NCBI GenBank assembly: GCA_036925085.1
Contig: JAUPFP010000004.1
Span: 1 to 64,000 of the forward strand
DNA from: Brachycybe producta
Lineage: Eukaryota; Arthropoda; Diplopoda; Playtdesmida; Andrognathidae
Reading direction: 5' to 3'
DNA length: 64,000 nucleotides
How positions within the stretch are numbered: the first letter of the stretch is position 1; each line of letters opens with the position of its first letter. The notes beneath the pieces were generated by a model, which saw only the letters and a program-made list of their open reading frames with translations, was not told the DNA's origin and searched no databases. Of the stretch, positions 1-10,999 are shown piece after piece. The position numbers were made by a program, and so were the translations under genes.

Positions 1-360
1 TTGCAATGTATTTTCTATGAAAAGACTCAGGATGGTCCGGTTTTGGCGACAACCCAACTTCATATTGCAGTCGAAAAATATTCAAAAAGTGGTCTATCTG
101 CCAAGGCCCTTACAGCCTTGTCACCGATCACTTTTTAGTGGTCGAGTTCGGCTGCAAAATCTTGTCACTGTTGGTTGGGCTGTGGTTGTAATGTATTGCT
201 ATGGAAAGACGCCGTTCCTTGGCGCACGAGCAACTTCTAAAGTCGGAAACGACCACTCGTCGTTAGCCTGTGGTTGCAATGCATTGCTGTAAAAAGACGC
301 CAGAGCTTTGCACACGCAGCTCGCATGTCCACTTAAAAGTGGTCTCCATGCCAAGGCTCA
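1..360. repeat. Dispersed repeat, copy 1
   Basis: The motifs TTCGGCTGCAAAAT and TGCTATGGAAAGA, with AGTGGTC blocks, recur here and again at 36130-36430. Within this copy a roughly 100-bp unit (TGTGGTTG, AATG, ATTGCT, AAGACGCC) is repeated at about 180 and 270. It lies in RIM intron sequence. No terminal repeats are defined. Confidence 0.6.
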
Positions 361-420
361 TAGTTAACTAAACATTCTATTTGAGGCACCGTTTTTAATC
401 ATTTTTTTTAAATCAAAAAG

Positions 421-3400
421 GTTCTCCTTACGGCCTTCGAAAACACAGTGGACAGAACCATTGGCCTAGTGTTACAGTAACTTCTCCCGGTTCGCCAGAA
501 ATTTTCCGTTCGAGGTCTCAAATCGGTGGCCGAATACAAGTGAAATTATGGTTCGACAACCAATTGTCGCAACTGGTTGTAACTGTGGTGTGTGCTGCCG
601 AAATACCAGCAAGGGTCAACCACCAAGCAAGAAATCCATACGTAAAACTCGTTCTGTTACCAGACAGAAGGTAAAATATACATTTTCACAACAAATCCAA
701 TTGTGTGAAAAAGTTTAAAATTCTATCGTTCGTTTGTTTTGTTTTGTTTTCTAGTGAAAAGAGTAAACGTCGCACAAAAACCGTTGTGAACACCAATGAA
801 CCAAGGTGGAATCAGACGTTTGTCTATTCTCCATTGCGGAGGGCAGAACTTCAATGTCGGGTACTTGAAATCAGTGTCTGGGATTACGATCGTGTTGGCG
901 TCAATGATTTCTTGGGAGAAGTAAGTTTAGCTCCTAACTATATGGTGGAAATCGTTTAACACGAAACCTATTTAACTATTCAGTCGACTAAAAATTAAAA
1001 ATTTAACACAAAATTCGTTTAAAGAGGTTTTAAAATGTAAAGACCTCTTAAAGTCTTTATTATTCTGTCTTTCAGGTGCAAAATGAAGAGAAAATGGAAC
1101 ATGTTTTAGAAACTAGAAAGATAGCTCAATCACTTAAGGGTATTTTTTTCACACTTGATATCTTTCAAAATAAGCTTTTTATGTGAGTTTGAAAATGACC
1201 CAACACTAAGCACCCGATATTTTAATCAATGTTGTCTATAAAAAGTTTATTTTGAAAGACACCAACATGAAAATACCATTAAGTGATTGTGATGCGCTTC
1301 TAATTTCTAAAACACTTTCTAGTTTATCTTAATTTTGCTCCTGAAAAACAGAATAATCAATTAAAAAAATTCATAAACTAATCATCATAATACGAAAAAA
1401 ATATTCTGTTTCCTTCTATTTTGTATTAAACAGTTTCCACCGCACCTCAATATTATAAAAAAAAGTGTTAGAGGCTAAAGTGTTATATTTTCAGGTTATA
1501 ATAGAATTAGCCTCTGTTCCTTTGGATGATGAGCCAGAATGGTATTTTCTAACTGCTCACAGTGAAAGTTTACCCTCAAATTTGGTGAGTCTCCAGTGAA
1601 AGTCTCGCAAAAACCCTTAACTATTAATACCAATCGTCTTTATTGTTACAGAGGTCAAGAAATATGTTTATGGACACGGAAGCAGCAAGTAGTGTGACAT
1701 CAACAGACCACTTGTCGCCACCGAGCACCACATCGCGCCTTAGCGACAGTGATATGTCCGAGTTCGACTTCGAAGACAATGCTGGTGGCGTTCGAAGCGA
1801 AAGGCGGCACGGAGGTGGCGGTGTTGGTGTCGGAGGAGGAGGAGGTGGAGGAGGAGGAGGTGGCGGTAGTGGTGGAGGTGGTGCCGATCATGCCAGCCTC
1901 AGTTCCTTAGGTAGTTCATGTAGTCCTCCGTTTCTGTTGGACGACAGCGGCGATCCTTTAGATAGGAGATCTAGGCGGGATACATCCCCACAGCGAAGGG
2001 GAAGGCTTCCAACGGTGGTACGACGAGAAGACGTAGTAGTCCCTTCTTCTTATCACCATCGTGTTCCCAGAAAAGAGGCGGTGGATCATATGCCAGTGAC
2101 CGAGCAGGTCTCCCACATGGCAAGACCCCGCTCCCGATCTGCAGCTCCGAATGATGTGCCTTCCATTCATAGCCACCGTTCCCGCTCCAAATCTCCAAGG
2201 AGGGGAGTTCCAGAACCGTCTTCGCGATCTTTGTCTCCTCCAGACACTAGGTATATAATCCGAAAAAACGGTTCCACGATAAATTTCTACAAATATTGTT
2301 ATATGTTTCGGGGGTTGTGTGTTTCTTTAAGGCCAAGATCTCCGGTGTCGAGTCATCCAATGATTGCTGGCCGCTCAGCAACGAGGTCTGCTAACAACAC
2401 TCCGACGGGAACACCGTCTCCTCGCAAACGGCAGCTTCCTCAGGTTCCCTCTTACTTTAGAAGAAATCCGTATCAAATGGGAATGGCCATGCATCCTTAT
2501 CGAGCTCTGGCTGGATCAAGAGGTGAAAAGCTATCTAGATTTTCGAACTCTTGGGGTTATACAGTTTCAGAAGAGTAACACTAAGTGTGTTAGAAACTAG
2601 AACGGTTGGGTCCTTTTTAAACTCATATAAAAAGCTTATTTTGAAAGATAACTAAATGAAAATACCCTTAAGTGACTGAGCTACCAATCTAGTTTCTAAA
2701 ACACATAACCAGAGTTCCAAGGGGTGTTTTCACTTTAAAACCAATATTCCGTTTGAAAACCCTCATCTTGTTCTTGTTGTGTTTTTGTCAATCTCTCCCA
2801 GTGACAACTCCAAGTGGAATGTATTCGGATAGTGAAGTGTTTTCCAGGTTTACTCATAATACTCCCACACATCAATATAGTCACCACCATCATCATAGTG
2901 GTCATCACTCGAGACATGCCATGGTCAGTCCCGACAAAGATATTGCCGATAGTGACTTAGAGAGTACGACCAGCATAACGAGTGCTTTATCAACACAGTC
3001 CGAAAGGCCAAGAGGAGCGAGGCGGTTTAGGTTCATTTCTACTTTTTTAGCTGTTTTATTTGTAATTGTTTTTTTTTTCATTTGGTTTTCTAATAATACA
3101 ATTTCGAATATATAGTCAATTTTCAAGTAAACTACAGTCTTACGGTCCGATCACACCGAGATCGAGAGCAATGATGGAACAAGGATTCGGTCAAAGCGAA
3201 ATCTCGATAGACAAAGGTGATGGTAGTTTATCGGATACAGCCGTTGGATCCATGACCGAAAAAGGTGGAAACACGAAGATTTTTGGAAACGGAGGTATTT
3301 CAGCCAAACTGGCAGCCGTATCCGGTCTCACTAAGAAAAGTAACAGTACGTCACAGCTTAGTATGACTGGTGAGTAACAGTCCAAACTTTAAGAATCTTG

Positions 3401-6400
3401 GGGGTTTTCCCCTCTCTTTTTTAAACTCTTAAAATGTGGTTCATTGTTTCATCTTATCATCATTTGATCCAATGCCTTTTTTTTCAAAACCAGCAAAGAT
3501 TTCAACATTTGAATACTTGAATTAGTTTCAGTAATTTCTCTCAATGCATCTTTTTCTTAGTTTTCTTGAATTAATTCTGCTTCAGAAATGGACGCAACTT
3601 CTCTGAACAATTAATTTCAATTGCTTTTCTTCCAGCCTCGATTGTTTAAGGTGGCTCTATAGTGGAATTCTTTCACCTTTTTACCCTTCAAGCAAACTTT
3701 CTTCAGGAGAAACATTAGAGAAATTCAAAGTGTTTTAGAAACTAGAAAAGTTAGTTGCAAGGGCCGACTGGCCTATCGGATAACTGAGGAGCTTTTTTGA
3801 AAAAAAAAACGTTCCATGTCCATATTTCTCTGACAAACGTATTTTACGAACTCGTAATGCAGTTTTGTAATCAGTTTTCAGAGCTGAATTGATATCTGTA
3901 ATAATTTTTAACCTATAGGTAGAACATATCCCATAGTAAACGCCCCCTTCCGACCGCGGTATATCCGCCTTATAGTAGTGGTGGTGGGGTTGTGTGCTAT
4001 GCCGACGGGTCACTTGGCTACCGGTAGGGTCACCTAAGCCAGACATGCTTCCGTTGGGAGGAAACAAGAGAGTGACGGGATTAAATTATTGTACAATGCA
4101 GTCCTCTGACTGAATGACTGAACATAGTAAAAGCCACTCCAAATTCAGGTTTTCTATCTCTTTCAATGCAGAAAGATTTCATTTTTTGATTTTGTGAGTT
4201 GACAATATTGTTAAAAGTATTTTTATGATAATATTTTTCAAAATAAACTTTTTATAGCAGTTTGAAAAAGACGAAAATAATTGTCGTGAAATGTAGATGC
4301 AAAAAAAAAAATAATAAACCTGAAATACGAGAGCTCGTATTCCAACTATTATAAAATTGTTTATTTTTTACGATATTTAACCATGAACAGATTTTTAGCG
4401 TATTCTTTTTACTATTCTAGTTTTGTAAACAATTTGAATTTTATCCTAATGTTGTTTCTAAAGTAAGTTTGCTTGACATTTATGCGCCTCAAACCATTTA
4501 TGGAGTGCAGGAAAAAAAAAACACGGATCCCGACCAAAATTACGATAAATTGCTTTCTTCTTTCAGAACACCTACCAAAGTTTTAGTGGAAATCGTAGGC
4601 TTAGTAACTTATAGTTGTTGTTAAGACAATTAAACACCATCTTAGAAAACAAACTTTAGAATTTCATCATCACAAATTTTAATTTTTAAAATTAAAAAAA
4701 AAACGACCACACATGAAGATGAGGGAATATCTCTCTCCCAAATGCTCATTACAGTCTGTCCAAAGGTTCGAAACATCGTTTGGGTTTTCGACGCAAACAA
4801 CCGTCGGCTTTCACTGTTCATCGCAGCGAAGAAGTGGCACCGACTGAAGTCTGCCATTTGGTTCGAACGACTAGCAATCAGTCGTCAGACGACGGAAGTC
4901 AATGCAGTGAAGGGTTGGTAGGCCATCAAACAAAACAAAAAAAAAGTCCATTGCATCACATCAAGTCAAAAAAAAAACCAAAAAAACCAAAATTATGACC
5001 AAAATCCGCAGAATTTTTAATGAATTTTATGGTGCACTTCGCCTGCCTAGCCCGATTCCGTTTCCCCCGCCTTAATTTCAGCTGTTTACACGTGTGTCAC
5101 ACTGGAACGCAACAAAAGTAGTAACCATCAAACACCCCCCCCCCAATCGATATTAACAGAAATCAATGCAAAGTCGATTTCGGGTGTTGAAACATTTTGT
5201 TTTGCATGATTTTTGATATAAATTTGATAATTAGGCTTCTTGATTGAAAAACTATAAAACATGTTTATGCAAAATTATACAAAAAACAAATTATGTCTAT
5301 AAAAATTGGCTGTAACGCGAAGTTAATTAATTGCAGACGGCAGCAAGAAACGCCAAAGTCCTAGCGGAATATTACGTAGTCACGAAGTAGTACCACAGCA
5401 CGCCCACCTTACCAAACAGCAAAGCAAGGAGTCTACGGACGGAAGTTTGAACAGTATCAGTAGTGAAAGCTCGTCGTAAGTTCTTCATAGTCAAAACTTC
5501 TTCTTCTTTCTTATTGAATTCCTTCCTTGACTTATGTGGATGCCATTTGCATATTTTCTGCTTGGTTTCTTTTCTTCGGCATATTTTTCTTTATTCTTTG
5601 GGTAGGGTTCGACCGGATACATTAGGAAAACCGATTGTATCGACGCCGATTGTATCGTCATCATTACTTCTATTGCCGATACTTTTATTAGTGTTACAAA
5701 AATAGAGATATTCGATAATACAATCTAAAATAAGCACCTACAAATACATTAAAAAAATCTGAAAGGTGACAAATATTATGCCTTTCATTAACTAAAGGGA
5801 CTAGTTAGAGGCTGAAATCTAGAAGAACTCTAGGTTAATTTAATAATTAACCCGGTGATCTCGTAGATTTAAGCCTCTAAACCAAGTACCTTCGCTTGAG
5901 AAAAAAAAAATGGCAAACTTATTCATTCTTAATAATCTGGGGCCTCATTACAGAGAAAGACTGTCACATATATGACAGTCAATAATCATATCTAACTCAT
6001 ATTGCATCGTAACAGTTACAAGAGCAAATTACAAAATATTATGACGATATTATACTGTCATTGATTAACTAGTATAGCATAAAATGACAGTCATAAAATA
6101 ATTAGTATGACTGTCACAATTTTATGACTTATCTATAATGAGGCCAGTGTGGTTGAACCTAAAGGTGAATTTAAGGTCAAGGGGTATTTGCATTGCACTT
6201 CAGTACTTAGTACTTTATTGACTTTTGTAATTGGTTATTAAATAATGCTTTTTTTAAGGTAAATAATTAAAAGTATCGGCAATTTATCGCCATCGACCGA
6301 TTATTTTTCCGAAACAATCGTCATATCCGCATAATATCGGCCGCGCCTTACTCTTTGGCATGTTTTGTTGTCACTTTTGTCAATTTTGGACAAATTTCTT

Positions 6401-8935
6401 TTATATTTACATTACCGCCAATGTGCAAGATCAGGGATTCTGTAGATTTTCCAGGCAATCTGCAAAACCACCATTTCTCTATAGTAAAATTCAGGCATTG
6501 TACAAAAAAATTACCTAAAATCTCATGAATTTTGCAGATTTACTAGCGAAATTGGTGGTTTTGCACATTTTACCTAGAAAATCAGCAGATTCCTTGATTT
6601 TGCACATTGGGTGGTAACATGTAGTTTTTTGTTTACTTGCATGTTTGTTTGTTTTACTAATGTTAAAACCTAGCTGCACAGTATAATTGCAAATTACTTA
6701 AACTGCATCTTAACTTGTTACTAATAGAACTTGAAAGTTTTTTTTTGTATGCCATTTATTTGTACAGAATGTGCAACTAATTCAACTGCTGTTGTTGCTG
6801 TTGTTTTTATTAGAATTTCTTCTTAAATAAATGACAATATCGCTTTTTATTTTCGTTTATTTTTTTTTGCACGGCTTTGTAACCCCTGCTGCATATTATA
6901 TATAAATGTATACAGTAGCTGATTATAAATAAGTAAGCATCTCAAAAAAAAGCTACAAGACATTATTTTCTTCGCCATTACTTTCTTTTCTCTCTACCTT
7001 AGTTTATTAAGATCTAAAGGCGCATAAAATTTTCTTAATCCAAGAACCAATTTGGTTGGATCGAAGGCAGGCGTCGTTGCAAACATTAAAATAAACCGCT
7101 TATATATATATATTTTTTTACAGTATTTAATGCACGCGATTTCATATTTTGTACTATTTTTTTCTTTTAAAACAAATTCTATCTCCAAATATTTAAAAAT
7201 AGTAAAAACTTAATTTAATGCACTGGTTACTATAGAATATTTTGTTCGTAAAATTCAAAATAACCGTAATTATTCAGTAGTCACGTAACGTACATTAATT
7301 AGTCTTGTTTTTGTTGTTGTTTTTTAATTAAATTAAATTTCAAATTTCTATTACAATTTGTGTGTTTTTCAACCTCGTACATAGATGGGTACCATCATTA
7401 AGGATCGGTCCGGAAGGAACCTATTCTGATTTCGTAGAAGGTTTAGGACCAGGACAATTAGTCGGTCGTCAAGTATTGGCATCGCCAAGTCTAGGAGATA
7501 TTCAGTTGAGTCTTTGCGATCGTAAGGGAAAACTCGAGGTGGAGGTAATACGAGCTCGAGGACTTCAACCGAAACCGGGAGCTAAAGTAGACCCAGGTAA
7601 ATAGAAAAGACCAAAACATATTGGAAAAACCGATTGTATCGAAGCAGAAAGTTAAAGGTTTTTGTTATATATATCGGCATCGGCATTTTTAATGCCAATT
7701 ATGTATTTTAGTAGTTCCAAAAAAAATCATTAAAATGGGATATCCATAAGAAATATTTTAATCATTAAAAACTAGAGGTGGGACGAATCCTAAATTGTCT
7801 CGAAACCGAATCCTAAAAGGTTCTCGAATCTCCCGAATCTGGAATCTTTCGAATCCTTCATACAAGAATCCTATATTATTCATTATAAGAAAAAACAGTG
7901 TGTCACTCAGGGTTAGGCCACAAGGTGATATTGGTGATCCTGATCCGACCACCGAAATTGCAACAATCGCCGTTTTTTTATTAGTGAACGCTTCTATTGG
8001 ACGTCAATTGGAGTTAAAACTAATTTTACCAAAGTTTTTAACAGTTTTTTTTAGGTTAGGATTCGAAAGATTCGAAAGACGAAAAAAGTGCGAAAATTCG
8101 AGTTTTTGAGTCTCGAATATTTTCCAAGATTCGCGGGATTCGAATGTCCCATCCCTAATTAAAACCCTAAAATTTTGTTTTTTTTTTCAATGTGAACGTC
8201 TTTCATTTTCTTTCTTTTTTTTGTAATTCTAATGAGCTCTTAGGGAAGAATCACACATACTGAAAAATCAGCAAGAAACCTGTAAGATATATGGTGCAAA
8301 GTGAACTATTGTGAGATTTTCTTCAGTGTGCGTGTGTGATTCTTCCTTTAAGCTCTGAAGTTTTTACGATTTAAATAAATAACGAATGCCATTTTTTTTA
8401 AGAAAAGCAAATAAAAGTATTGGCAGTGACCGATTGGCAGTTTTTTTCTGAACAATCAGCATCGATCGAACCTATAACGTTCAACCTTTTCGTTGAACTG
8501 GTACAACATTTGTTTTTCGTAGCTCCCTATGTGAAAGTGTATCTCGTGGATGGTAAAAAATGCATCGAAAAAGCAAAAACGTCCACAGCTCGTCGAACGA
8601 GAGACCCTCTTTATCAACAACAACTGGTTTTTCAAAACAACTATAAAAGTTGTGTCATACAGGTTCGAGATTTCAATTAAACCCGTGTTGTCATTTGTTT
8701 TTTTATAACCGTTCCCTTATAACTCTTGTCATTATAGGTCACTGTTTGGGGTGATTACGGACGGATGGAAGGCAAGAAAGTATTCATGGGAGTGGCTCAA
8801 ATATTATTGGACGATTTAGACTTATCAAACATAGTCATCGGATGGTATAAACTATTTGGACCATCGTCTTTAGTCGCACTTCCAAGTGGAATGTCACGAC
8901 GTGGTTCTATGTTAAGTTTGGATAGTTTCGGCTAA
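421..8935 (+). CDS. RIMS: RIM active-zone scaffold (Rab3-interacting molecule), 3' part
   Basis: RIM tethers Rab3 vesicles and calcium channels at the presynaptic active zone; only the C2A-to-C-terminus part is here, the Zn-finger/PDZ exons lying left of the window. Exons: ~421-670 (start 421 or 449; SVTVTSPGSPE then GRIQVKLWFDN), 755-920 (KRRTKTV, WNQTFVYSP, DFLGE), 1495-1584 (PLDDEPEWY), 1652-2250 and 2332-2522 (Ser/Arg-rich linker with a Gly run, RQLPQVP), 2802 to ~3060 (STQSERPR; 3' end uncertain), 3138-3369 (GSLSDTAVG, STSQLS), then either 4766-4913 or 5337-5475, then 7385-7596 (FVEGLGPGQLVGRQ, LEVEVIRARGL), 8523-8662 (APYVKVYLVDGK) and 8738-8935 (VTVWGDYGRM, FMGVAQILLDD, stop TAA). Phases agree at the junctions checked. 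Both C2 domains lack the usual Asp clusters for calcium, as in known RIMs. Identity is very secure; the paralogue number is not. Confidence 0.95.
1018..1360. mobile_element. TTAA-type foldback MITE, family A
   Basis: Near-complete copy in a RIM intron. The two arms are inverted repeats of about 150 bp. The left arm reads TTATTCTGTCTTTCAG, GTGCAAAATGAAGAG, TTTTAGAAACTAGAA, CAATCACTTAAGGGTATTTT; the right arm is its reverse complement. Complete ends elsewhere in the window read TTAAGGTGGTTTTAAAG and CTTTAAAACCACCTTAA, which suggests a TTAA target, as for piggyBac-type elements (inference). No ORF, so non-autonomous. Confidence 0.85.
2251..2331 (+). other. 81-nt in-frame RIM mini-intron
   Basis: GTATAT donor directly after CACTAG and acceptor TTTCTTTAAG. 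The 81 nt are AT-rich, unlike the flanking exon, contain no in-frame stop, and are a multiple of three. Splicing gives SPPDTR followed by PRSPVSS. Retention would add 27 residues without changing frame. Confidence 0.65.
2585..2748. mobile_element. Family A MITE, internally deleted
   Basis: Shortened copy in a RIM intron. It starts GTGTTAGAAACTAGAAC and ends with CACTTTAAAACCA. The middle of both arms is missing. Confidence 0.7.
4766..4913 (+). other. RIMS: RIM alternative exon A (mutually exclusive with B)
   Basis: Acceptor AAG at 4763-4765 and donor GT at 4914. The exon begins with 2 nt and ends with 2 nt of a codon (phase 1 in, phase 2 out) and encodes GSKHRLGFRRK, VHRSEEVAP and SSDDGSQCSE. 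It joins in frame from 3369 and into 7385 (giving SEG then WVPSL). The acceptor is weaker than a CAG. A CAG at 4752-4754 would give the wrong frame. Confidence 0.75.
5337..5475 (+). other. RIMS: RIM alternative exon B (mutually exclusive with A)
   Basis: Acceptor TTGCAG ends at 5336 and a strong donor GTAAGT starts at 5476. Phase 1 in, phase 2 out, exactly as exon A. It encodes GSKKRQSPSG, LRSHEVVP and SKESTDGSLNSISSE; the last block matches the ESTDGS motif of vertebrate RIMs. It joins in frame from 3369 (G+AC) and into 7385 (TC+A). Confidence 0.85.
5939..6146. mobile_element. Small MITE with GGCCTCATTA ends
   Basis: Terminal inverted repeats: GGGGCCTCATTAC on the left and ATAATGAGGCCAG on the right. 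The inside is rich in TGACAGTC/GACTGTCA inverted blocks. It lies in the RIM intron between exon B and the 7385 exon. Confidence 0.65.
6410..6618. mobile_element. Foldback MITE with CCAATGTGCA ends
   Basis: Arms of about 60 bp: CCAATGTGCAAGATCAGG and AAAACCACCA on the left, and their reverse complements, with a few mismatches, on the right (TGGTGGTTTTGCACA, CAAAATGTG-type end). In a RIM intron. Confidence 0.65.
7773..8157. mobile_element. hAT-like MITE with TAGGGATGGGAC-type ends
   Basis: Left end TAGAGGTGGGACGAATCC, right end reverse-complements to TAGGGATGGGACATTCG. Inside are GAATC/GATTC-rich inverted blocks. Flanking octamers TTAAAAAC and ATTAAAAC match at 6 of 8 positions, consistent with a decayed 8-bp duplication. 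In a RIM intron. Confidence 0.55.
8243..8348. mobile_element. Short palindromic MITE
   Basis: About 105 bp. Left arm AGGGAAGAATCACACATACTG; the right arm reverse-complements to AAGGAAGAATCACACACGC. Next to the C2B exon of RIM. Confidence 0.6.
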
Positions 8936-9084
8936 TGTCAAGAGATATGGGGTTCCCGATCAGTCCGTTCAATCGGACTATAGGAACAAATTATTAAATC
9001 TCTTCTTTAAAAAATAAGTGCTAGCAGCATGTGAATGTGTGTGTGTGTGTGCGTCATTAAAGCAATGCAACGCAATTCGCATCA

Positions 9085-9090
9085 AATAAA
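9085..9090 (+). terminator. Probable RIM polyadenylation signal
   Basis: AATAAA 150 bp after the RIM stop codon, the first canonical hexamer downstream on the plus strand. Position is the only evidence. Confidence 0.45.
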
Positions 9091-9562
9091 AGGAATGTGA
9101 GAAGGACAGTAAAAATGTGGCACACATTACCGTTTTTCGTACGGTTTGTTTCATCCGCACATAAAAGAGGTGTTTGGAAATTGGACACAACACACAAACA
9201 GATGTCAACGTCCAACTTTACTCCAATGTGATGACGATGACGACCATTGAGAGGCCATTGGTCAAATATACTACATAGCAGCAGCAGCAGCAACGAACAC
9301 CATGTTTTTTTAAGTCAACGATTATGACAGAAAAATGAAATTCCGGAATTCTTTTATTTTTATCTTTAGGATCTGTATGTACGGATGACCAGTATTAACA
9401 GAATATACCATTCTTCCTCTGTAGTTCTACACAAACATTCTTATTACTTTTTGTTTTTGTTTGTTTGATTTCTGGTTTGTTTGTTTTTCTTAAGTCATTT
9501 TTGTTGTGTTTATACCTTTGATCATCACATTTTCTAATTCTCAGTTTTAATTATATAACGAA

Positions 9563-9902
9563 TTAAGGTTTGGACACATGACTGGGCCGAGACAAGGCCC
9601 TGTCTCGATCAGGTAATCTAGAAACCACACTTGTCCGATCAAAACACTCATTCTGCTTCGAGATCTTGACGTGGCATGATATTTTTAAGGTCAAGAGCAG
9701 ACCGTCACCGGGTAAAAGTAAACATAACAATATCCACCGGGTCCGGTGGTAGGGCTAGAGCACGGTCCTGTCACGGCATGTTGTTGTGAGACCAGATGCG
9801 TTGAATTTAATGGTGCAATTCCTCCTCCACCGAGTGACGACGGTCTTCACTCAGTCGAGTTCCAGCCCTGACTCGGCTCAGACCAATGTGTCCATACCCT
9901 TA
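9563..9902. mobile_element. MITE with TGGACACAT ends
   Basis: About 340 bp, GC-richer than its surroundings. Left end AAGGTTTGGACACATGAC; the right end reverse-complements to AAGGGTATGGACACATTGG. Internal GGGCCGAGACAAGGCC and GAGTCAGGGC blocks also pair. Confidence 0.7.
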
Positions 9903-10021
9903 TATTCTGATAAGTAATTCTGAAAGCAGTTTTATTCAAAACTCCAAATTATCTGGTGTTTTGATCCCCGTTAATTATTAGGAGGCACCGTATGAATATA
10001 CAAACTGTTCACTCGGATTTT

Positions 10022-10822
10022 TGTTAAACTGGTTTGAAAAATTAAAAGTGTAAACGTGCCCCCCCCCCCCCCCCTTCGTACTCTGCTTATTCTGTCTTTC
10101 AGAAGAAAAGTGTTTTAAGAAATTAGAAAATTAGCTTAATCGCTTAAGGGTATTTTTTTTTTTTCATGTTGATATCTTTTAAAATAAGCTTTTTATGTCA
10201 GTTTATTAATGATCCAATAATAAGCAGACAATATTTTTTAAAATTTTTGATCTATAAAAAGTTTAATTTGAAATATATATACAAACATGAAAATACCATT
10301 AAATTATTTAACTACCGTTCTAGTTTCTAACACACTTTCAATTTCTAATTATACCTCGTTTTCACTACAAAAATTTACTGCAGTTACATAACCAAGGTTA
10401 TAGGTTAACTGCAGACTAGCTAGAAGGCCTACTGTTAGTGGGTAGACCTACTTTTGCGTCACTTCCTGTTCCGTTTCACTTTCTGTTAAACAGTTTTGCA
10501 TTTTATGAAATTTGCACTCGACATTCAGTGAAAAACTGAAGGTTCTCACTATCCGCCATGTTGTTTGTGGGCTAAATTTGTTTGAACGGAAGAAGTGACG
10601 TATTTAACTATTTAATAATGTGGTCAACCACATTGTGTCAATGCAGTTGAGTTAATTTCATTGTTTAGAAATTTAACCACATCGTTAATTTAATCACATT
10701 TGTTTCCACTAGAAAATTAACTGTGGTTAACTTAACATGCGGTTAATTTTTTTTTTCTATTGGAAACGAGGTATTAATTAGAAATTGCTCTTCTGATTAA
10801 ACGCTGAATAACCACAGTTTGA
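10022..10822. mobile_element. Family A MITE, split by a second element
   Basis: Family A arm sequences run to CACTTTCAATTTCTAATTA at 10351 and resume as TTAATTAGAAATTGCTC at 10774, matching the uninterrupted right arm of the copy near 29165. The gap is filled by the element at 10352-10773. A C15 run lies at about 10060. Confidence 0.75.
10352..10773. mobile_element. PIF/Harbinger-like MITE nested in family A
   Basis: 422 bp. Ends TACCTCGTTTTCACT and its near reverse complement GGAAACGAGGTA, flanked on both sides by TTA (10349-10351 and 10774-10776). A 3-bp TTA duplication is typical of PIF/Harbinger (inference from the duplication only). No coding capacity seen. Confidence 0.7.
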
Positions 10823-10861
10823 AAATCAGCTTACAATACCAAGACGAAAATATGAAAGAAG

Positions 10862-10972
10862 GAAACTTGGCACTTGAACTTCAACCTTCTTGAATACCGG
10901 TTTTACAGGGTTTTACTGTGTTTGGTTCAACTTGTAGTTCAAGTGTGCCACATTATCTTCTTGAATTTGGGC
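10862..10972. repeat. Inverted repeat
   Basis: GGCACTTGAACTTCAAC near the left and GTTCAAGTGTGCC near the right form opposite arms, with TTCTTGAA on both sides. Origin unknown, possibly another small MITE. Confidence 0.5.
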
Positions 10973-10999
10973 CTATAATGTTTCTCAAAAGAACTATTT

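Noticed and set aside
17..292. 91-residue open frame on the plus strand
   Set aside because: Lies in a dispersed repeat in RIM intron sequence and has no recognisable domain.
4914..4998. RIM exon A reading on as an alternative last exon
   Set aside because: The frame stays open to a stop at 4998, but it is Lys-rich simple sequence, and an in-phase donor at 4914 joins correctly to 7385.
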